From Phoronis ovalis (Eukaryota > Phoronida > Phoronidae): DNA of 10,896 nucleotides. Where the stretch lies: positions 1-10,896 of the forward strand of contig JAOXYB010058679.1 in the NCBI GenBank assembly GCA_028565635.1, in the 5' to 3' direction. Both the position numbers and the translations under genes were made by a program. This document shows, in pieces, positions 7,763 through 10,896 of the stretch; within the stretch, counting starts at the first letter, position 1; every line of letters starts with the position of its first letter. The notes beneath the pieces are model-generated. The model made no database searches. It worked only from the letters and a program-made list of their open reading frames with translations, and was not told the origin of the DNA.

Positions 7763-7807
7763 GAGACACCAGAAAAAGAGGATGATATATTTAGTATCTT
7801 TTACAAG
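7763..7807 (+). CDS. OTOF: Otoferlin-type ferlin, small exon E7 (tentative)
   Basis: This candidate 45-base exon has 15 codons, phase 0 to 0, between CTCTTGAAG and donor GTGACA. It encodes ETPEKEDDIFSIFYK, which continues the charged linker after RQQEQ. The base composition (GA-rich, in-frame acidic codons) contrasts with the flanking AT-rich intron. Acceptor and donor are both off-consensus, and there is no sequence homology I can point to, so the call is moderate. The exon is phase-symmetric and could be skipped (E6 to E8) without a frameshift. It lies 51 bases after the end of the foldback element. Confidence 0.55.
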
Positions 7808-8927
7808 GTGACATGAATTGAGTTTAACCTTTTTGGAATGATAATTTTATAACTAGCTTTGTGGTACAGGGTCATAATTCTAATTTGCCACTGTTTACCT
7901 TTGGAGTGGGTTTTGTATGTGACTAGCTTTTTAATCACCGTGTTCATTTTAGTGCTTAATTTTATGTTCTGTGGTGAAGTGCACAATAGTTGGACACAAC
8001 TAGTGTGTGTGAGACATATAATATGCATCAGTTGCCTTATATCACGCTGGGTGTTATGGTGCGTTTTAGATTTATATCATATTTTATAAATTGACGGGTG
8101 TTATTGTACTCGTGAGGGTTGTACACCAGTTTTAGATTTATTTTAGATAATTACACTTTAGAATATCAATAAATATAGCTATAATTTTTTCACTTTGCAC
8201 TTTTTATTTAAAACTAAATGGAAATTACTAAACTGAATTTAAAATAGCGTGGTTTGATCACAGTTGCCAGAATATCTGATGCTTGCAAGTATTAAAGTTA
8301 TAAATAAAATTATGTATAAATTGTACATTATTATGTTTTTATAGAGAAATCATTTCAATATATCTGTTGTCATCTTATACCATGTTCCAGTGCAACTGAA
8401 TACGTAATGTTGTTCAACACGTGCATTTAAGGAAAAATTGAATCATTTCAGATACTTTTAACATATTATGAAAACTTTCCGAAACATGGTTTTTTAATTT
8501 GCAGTTCAAAAGTTTTTCCACTGTGCTGACATTATAATCTGTTTCTTTGTTTCATATATATATGCACCTGTAGTTCTCACAAGCCAGCACATTCAAGGTA
8601 TATATATATATATATATATGCACAGTTTTTTAGTTCTTAATGCAGACACTAATCAGACATCTTTGGCTGTTAAAAATCATTATTATTGGCATGAATCTTA
8701 CGAATATATTGCGACTCGTAGTAGTATAACTTTGTAGAAAAGACCATCTTTATGAGATGTTAATTACCAACTCAAAAAATTGCTACCAAGTCATGTAAGT
8801 CCACTTAATTTTTTCGTGGCATGCACCAAGTTTAATGCCTGATGGTCTGATATTGCTATTTTTTACATCCTGATAAAACTGACTAGAATTCTTTAACTAA
8901 TGCATATAATCAATGATTACTTTTCAG
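7808..8927 (+). other. Intron 7 of the ferlin gene
   Basis: This 1120-base intron runs from GTGACA to TTACTTTTCAG. It is AT-rich. The only structure seen is the pair of AT microsatellites around 8555-8623. Opposed open frames near 7801-8089 show no family resemblance and lie entirely in this intron or across E7. Confidence 0.7.
8555..8623. repeat. AT microsatellite pair with shared flank
   Basis: A short (TA)n run near 8555-8563 and a longer one near 8600-8620 are each followed by TGCAC. The shared TATATATATGCAC suggests duplication of the run with its right flank about 55 bases apart. Confidence 0.8.
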
Positions 8928-9009
8928 CCTGCAAATGAAGCTCAGAGCAGCGATGAAGTTGACGGTGATAATCAAGAAAATAGTCAAAATGGCATCAGTC
9001 AAGGTCAGG
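8928..9009 (+). CDS. OTOF: Otoferlin-type ferlin, linker exon E8
   Basis: This 82-base exon gives 27 codons plus one base, phase 0 to 1, from acceptor ATTACTTTTCAG to donor GTATGT. The peptide PANEAQSSDEVDGDNQENSQ followed by NGISQGQ is hydrophilic, acidic and rich in Asn, Gln and Ser, as expected for a disordered linker. The frame chosen by E6 or E7 stays open to a consensus donor. The alternative frame (8935-9117) reads through the donor and is a shadow. There is no direct homology, but in otoferlin the corresponding place also holds an acidic variable segment after the DWW motif (EEKEEVDN). Confidence 0.72.
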
Positions 9010-9136
9010 GTATGTAAGAATAAGAACGCCATGAAGAACATATCATTGCTATTAAACATTGCAGTTTGTGAATGCTCATCGGTTAGGATCAATCTACCAA
9101 AAAATTCCAGCAACTAAACATGCCTCTTAATTGCAG

Positions 9137-9190
9137 AAGATATGTCACACTCTCACGACACAAAAAACCTGAGGGCAGTTACAGAGTTCT
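9137..9190 (+). CDS. OTOF: Otoferlin-type ferlin, optional linker exon E9 (tentative)
   Basis: The acceptor CTTAATTGCAG is good; it starts in phase 1, matching the end of E8, and the frame reads EDMSHSHDTKNLRAVTEF. The donor GTAGGG at 9191 is weak but keeps phase 1. The reading frame remains open from 9137 all the way through E10, so the true end is uncertain: this may be a short exon, part of a longer exon 9137-9534, or not used at all, since E8 joins E10 directly in frame (giving Asp at the junction). An in-frame tandem acceptor TTTGCAGCAG at 9290-9298 is another option. Confidence 0.42.
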
Positions 9191-9340
9191 GTAGGGGATA
9201 TAAGTTTGAAATGAAAATTTTAACAGTTGATAAATTCATAAATCTATTGCTGTATCTGCTGTGGTATAAATCAAGCAAAAATATATATTTTGCAGCAGAA
9301 TATAATAGTCAAACGCTATGCAATTATTGTTATTTTATAG

Positions 9341-9534
9341 ATTTAAATTATAATCCTAAAGAAGCAAAGAAACTGGAGAAACAAATGAAGAAGCTGGAAA
9401 AATCTGATGAAGAAAAAAGTAAACCATCATTTAAAAATGCAGCAAAAAGCATTGCTCTCACAACATCAAAGCTTAGTTCTCCCAAAGCAAAGAAAAAAGA
9501 AAAGAAATATGATGACAGTTTGGCAGGTCTAAAG
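9341..9534 (+). CDS. OTOF: Otoferlin-type ferlin, lysine-rich linker exon E10
   Basis: This 194-base exon is phase 1 to 0, from acceptor TTATTTTATAG to donor GTAATA, about 65 residues. The peptide starts DLNYNPKEAKKLEKQMKKLE, continues with SKPSFKNAAKSIALTTSKL and KAKKKEKKYDD, and ends DSLAGLK. The first half is heptad-like and probably forms a charged helix or coiled coil. Otoferlin has a comparable lysine-rich stretch (KGKEKARAAKEEKKKKTQ) ending in ELK just before VYPKELE, so position and composition both fit. The terminal LK is the last residue pair before the conserved (V/L)Y motif in other ferlins. Confidence 0.85.
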
Positions 9535-9674
9535 GTAATAACAAATAATGATACAGATATATGCTTTCTGTAGTAATACTTCTCTTAAAATGTTATGTAT
9601 ATATATTAGACAGCTGTAAAACACTGAACATAAAATTAAATGTTTGCAATAATGTTTTATCCATACATATATAG

Positions 9675-9743
9675 GGCTGCATAAATGAGGCATTTAAGAA
9701 TTCAGAAGATAAGACGTTCCGTAAAGGTCCAAGAGAAATAGCG
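9675..9743 (+). CDS. OTOF: Otoferlin-type ferlin, candidate cassette exon E11
   Basis: This 69-base candidate has 23 codons, phase 0 to 0, between ACATATATAG and donor GTAAAT. It reads GCINEAFKNSEDKTFRKGPR then EIA. The codons stay open only in this frame and the ends fit both neighbours. It falls exactly between LK (E10) and LYGTELENV (E12), a junction that is uninterrupted in the vertebrate ferlins I know (LKVYPKELE, LKVYDTQLE). It is therefore either a lineage-specific insertion, an alternative cassette, or a false exon. The acceptor lacks a strong pyrimidine tract. Confidence 0.5.
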
Positions 9744-9889
9744 GTAAATGCTATATCCTCCCCCGTGTGCTGTTTCAAATAATTTTAATATTATCCTTCT
9801 CAATTTGGTGGGAGTTGCGGTTTAGCCATGCACTTTGGGCCAGGCTCTATTAGTATTAGAATATAATAGTAATAAAAATAGACCAATTT

Positions 9890-10053
9890 GCATGCACTTG
9901 GTGGAGCCACTTACCAAGAACCCAAACATTTCCAGCATGCATCATTAGTGAATGAAATTTTTAAGAACTGTGTCATTGTTCATTCACAAAATGCACTTTG
10001 CCGGATACCGGATATGCTCAAGTCTGTGACCAGTGGCTTAGCCAAATGCATGC
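9890..10053. repeat. Nested quasi-palindrome, about 164 bases
   Basis: The outer arms 9890-9912 and 10031-10053 pair at 18 of 23 positions (GCATGCACTTGG... with ...CCAAATGCATGC). Inside, GTGAATGAA (9948-9956) pairs perfectly with TTCATTCAC (9979-9987), and CTTGGT (9898-9903) can pair with ACCAAG (9913-9918). The DNA is richer in GC than its surroundings. An open frame (9888-10097) crosses the whole structure, but its sense is explained by the repeat. It is probably the remains of a small foldback insertion. Confidence 0.65.
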
Positions 10054-10341
10054 ATGTTGTAGTTAAGTTTCTTGACCAAGGTGGTGACAAAAAATAGCTG
10101 TCAGTATGACATAGCAAATCCTGAATATTCAATCCAGCAGTGATATCATTTAAATTTTGATGTTCTCCAAATGCTAGATAACATGACAGGAGAGGTACTG
10201 TAACACAATTTTTAAAATTCTTTTATAAGCTTCGTTAAATATCAAGGAAATAATGCTATCCCCAATATAACATGATGCACAGATTTGCATTTCAATTACT
10301 GTATAAACTAACAGCTGCATAAATGGCTTGCAGTAACATAC

Positions 10342-10419
10342 AAATAACGTAAAATAATTGATTTTCATGAGTGCGTCAAATAACAATGTAAAATAATCGA
10401 TTTTCTTAATGAGTGGGTC
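10342..10419. repeat. Short tandem direct duplication
   Basis: 10342-10377 and 10378-10419 share AAATAAC, GTAAAATAATYGATTTTC and ATGAGTGSGTC, with a few inserted bases in the second copy. This is a local slippage-type duplication in intron 11. Confidence 0.85.
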
Positions 10420-10611
10420 AAATGTAATAATTATACGTGTCTGCCAGACAACAAATTATAGGACTTGCATACCGGTGGCTTTGGGACTTTATAGATGTTA
10501 TGTTTTCTCGAGTCTCTATTTAACTCTTGTTTTGAAATATGCAGAAACATCTTTTAGCAGATAATTTATTATGTTTAATGGAGACTTGCTAGAAGTATGC
10601 TATTTTTGCAG

Positions 10612-10746
10612 TTGTATGGTACAGAACTAGAGAATGTATCGGCGTTCAATGGATTCACAGAATGGCTACATACATTTGAATTATATCGTGGCAAGAAAAC
10701 AGGAGATGAAAACGATGATGAAAGTAGAGTGGTTGGTAAATTTAAG
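10612..10746 (+). CDS. OTOF: Otoferlin-type ferlin, exon E12 (LYGTELENV, pre-C2E)
   Basis: This 135-base exon has 45 codons, phase 0 to 0, from acceptor CTATTTTTGCAG to donor GTTAGT. The peptide runs [20 protein letters not shown], then [20 protein letters not shown] and VGKFK. All ferlins carry (V/L)Y..ELE....F.G, then a (K/N)LxRGK block and a VGxFKG end that leads into C2E. The EWLHTF and KTGDEND details favour otoferlin (DWLHTFNLLRGKTGDDED) over dysferlin or myoferlin (FCNTFKLYRGK). The next exon, outside the window, should begin with G and the start of the C2E domain. The frame continues to 10827 past the donor, but that extension is intronic. Confidence 0.96.
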
Positions 10747-10896
10747 GTTAGTGGTACAAATTATTTCTCTTTTTATTTCCCATTTTTATGGAAATATCGA
10801 TGGAAATTAGATTTTGTAAGAATTTGAGAAAATCCAAGAAAAGCTAGGTGTACGAATCTAGAGAAACACCAAATTCTCAATTAATGGGGGTGTACG
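10747..10896 (+). other. Start of intron 12 of the ferlin gene
   Basis: This begins with donor GTTAGT and runs to the window edge without an acceptor. It is AT-rich and holds no other feature. The expected C2E exon is not in the window. Confidence 0.8.

Larger units (their letters stand above)
9744..10611 (+). other. Intron 11 of the ferlin gene
   Basis: This 868-base intron runs from GTAAAT to CTATTTTTGCAG. It contains the quasi-palindrome at 9890-10053 and the short direct duplication at 10342-10419. The rest (10060-10340 and 10430-10600) is plain AT-rich sequence without a feature I recognise. Confidence 0.75.

Noticed and set aside
7801-8089. Opposed open frames of about 75 residues
   Set aside because: They overlap each other on opposite strands in AT-rich intron and show no domain; chance is sufficient.
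9888-10097. 69-residue open frame in intron 11
   Set aside because: It spans the quasi-palindrome 9890-10053. Open sense across an inverted repeat is weak evidence, and the frame has neither ferlin homology nor a place between E11 and E12.
10747-10827. Extension of the E12 frame beyond its donor
   Set aside because: Conservation ends at VGKFK, where other ferlins continue with G and the C2E start. The sequence after GTTAGT ([15 protein letters not shown]) does not match, so the ferlin exon ends at 10746.
1-10896. Search for CRISPR arrays, bacterial operons, tRNA or rRNA genes
   Set aside because: None seen. The repeats are not regularly spaced direct repeats with unique spacers, and no cloverleaf or rRNA core sequence was recognised.

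Overview
The window looks like a piece of an AT-rich metazoan nuclear genome, probably a marine invertebrate. The evidence is small exons with GT..AG boundaries separated by repeat-filled introns, no long open frame, and no bacterial signals. A mollusc or other lophotrochozoan is my best guess, from the style of the TTAAGGTRGC-ended foldback elements and the sea of short intronic repeats, but the species cannot be fixed from this window.

One gene can be supported: an internal part of a ferlin on the + strand. The best match is the otoferlin class (C2-domain proteins acting as Ca2+/lipid-dependent membrane fusion and vesicle-trafficking factors). Up to twelve coding exons (E1-E12) chain together with compatible phases for about 431 codons if all are used. 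E1-E3 (1074-1202, 1558-1719, 2311-2482) encode the conserved C2-like region upstream of the linker ([39 protein letters not shown]). E4-E5 (4975-5013, 5814-5908) carry the VAITM segment. E6 (6566-6682) carries the DWWTKYF landmark. E7-E11 (7763-9743) form a charged, lysine-rich linker. E12 (10612-10746) carries the LYGTELENV...[12 protein letters not shown] motif that leads into the next C2 domain. Both ends of the gene lie outside the window: no start codon, promoter, stop or poly(A) site of the gene is visible.

The introns hold most of the sequence and several structured repeats. These are: diverged repeat units at 10-602; a partial long-inverted-repeat element ending about 20 bases before E1; a short tandem duplication at 2841-3001; a foldback with arms near 190 bases (3381-3844); a hairpin-rich ATGCTGG array (3873-4330); an interspersed repeat with a GACA-type tail (about 5110-5350); a complete 657-base TTAA-ended foldback element (7055-7711) just before E7; AT microsatellites near 8560-8620; a quasi-palindrome at 9890-10053; and a short direct duplication at 10342-10419.

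The most interesting point is the linker between DWWTKYF and LYGTELENV. It is built from several small exons, most of them phase-symmetric. It also contains an apparent 150-base intron with no stop in frame. Together with a TAGCAG tandem acceptor at the upstream micro-exon, this would let splicing change linker length without breaking the frame. No RNA evidence is available here, so that remains an inference.
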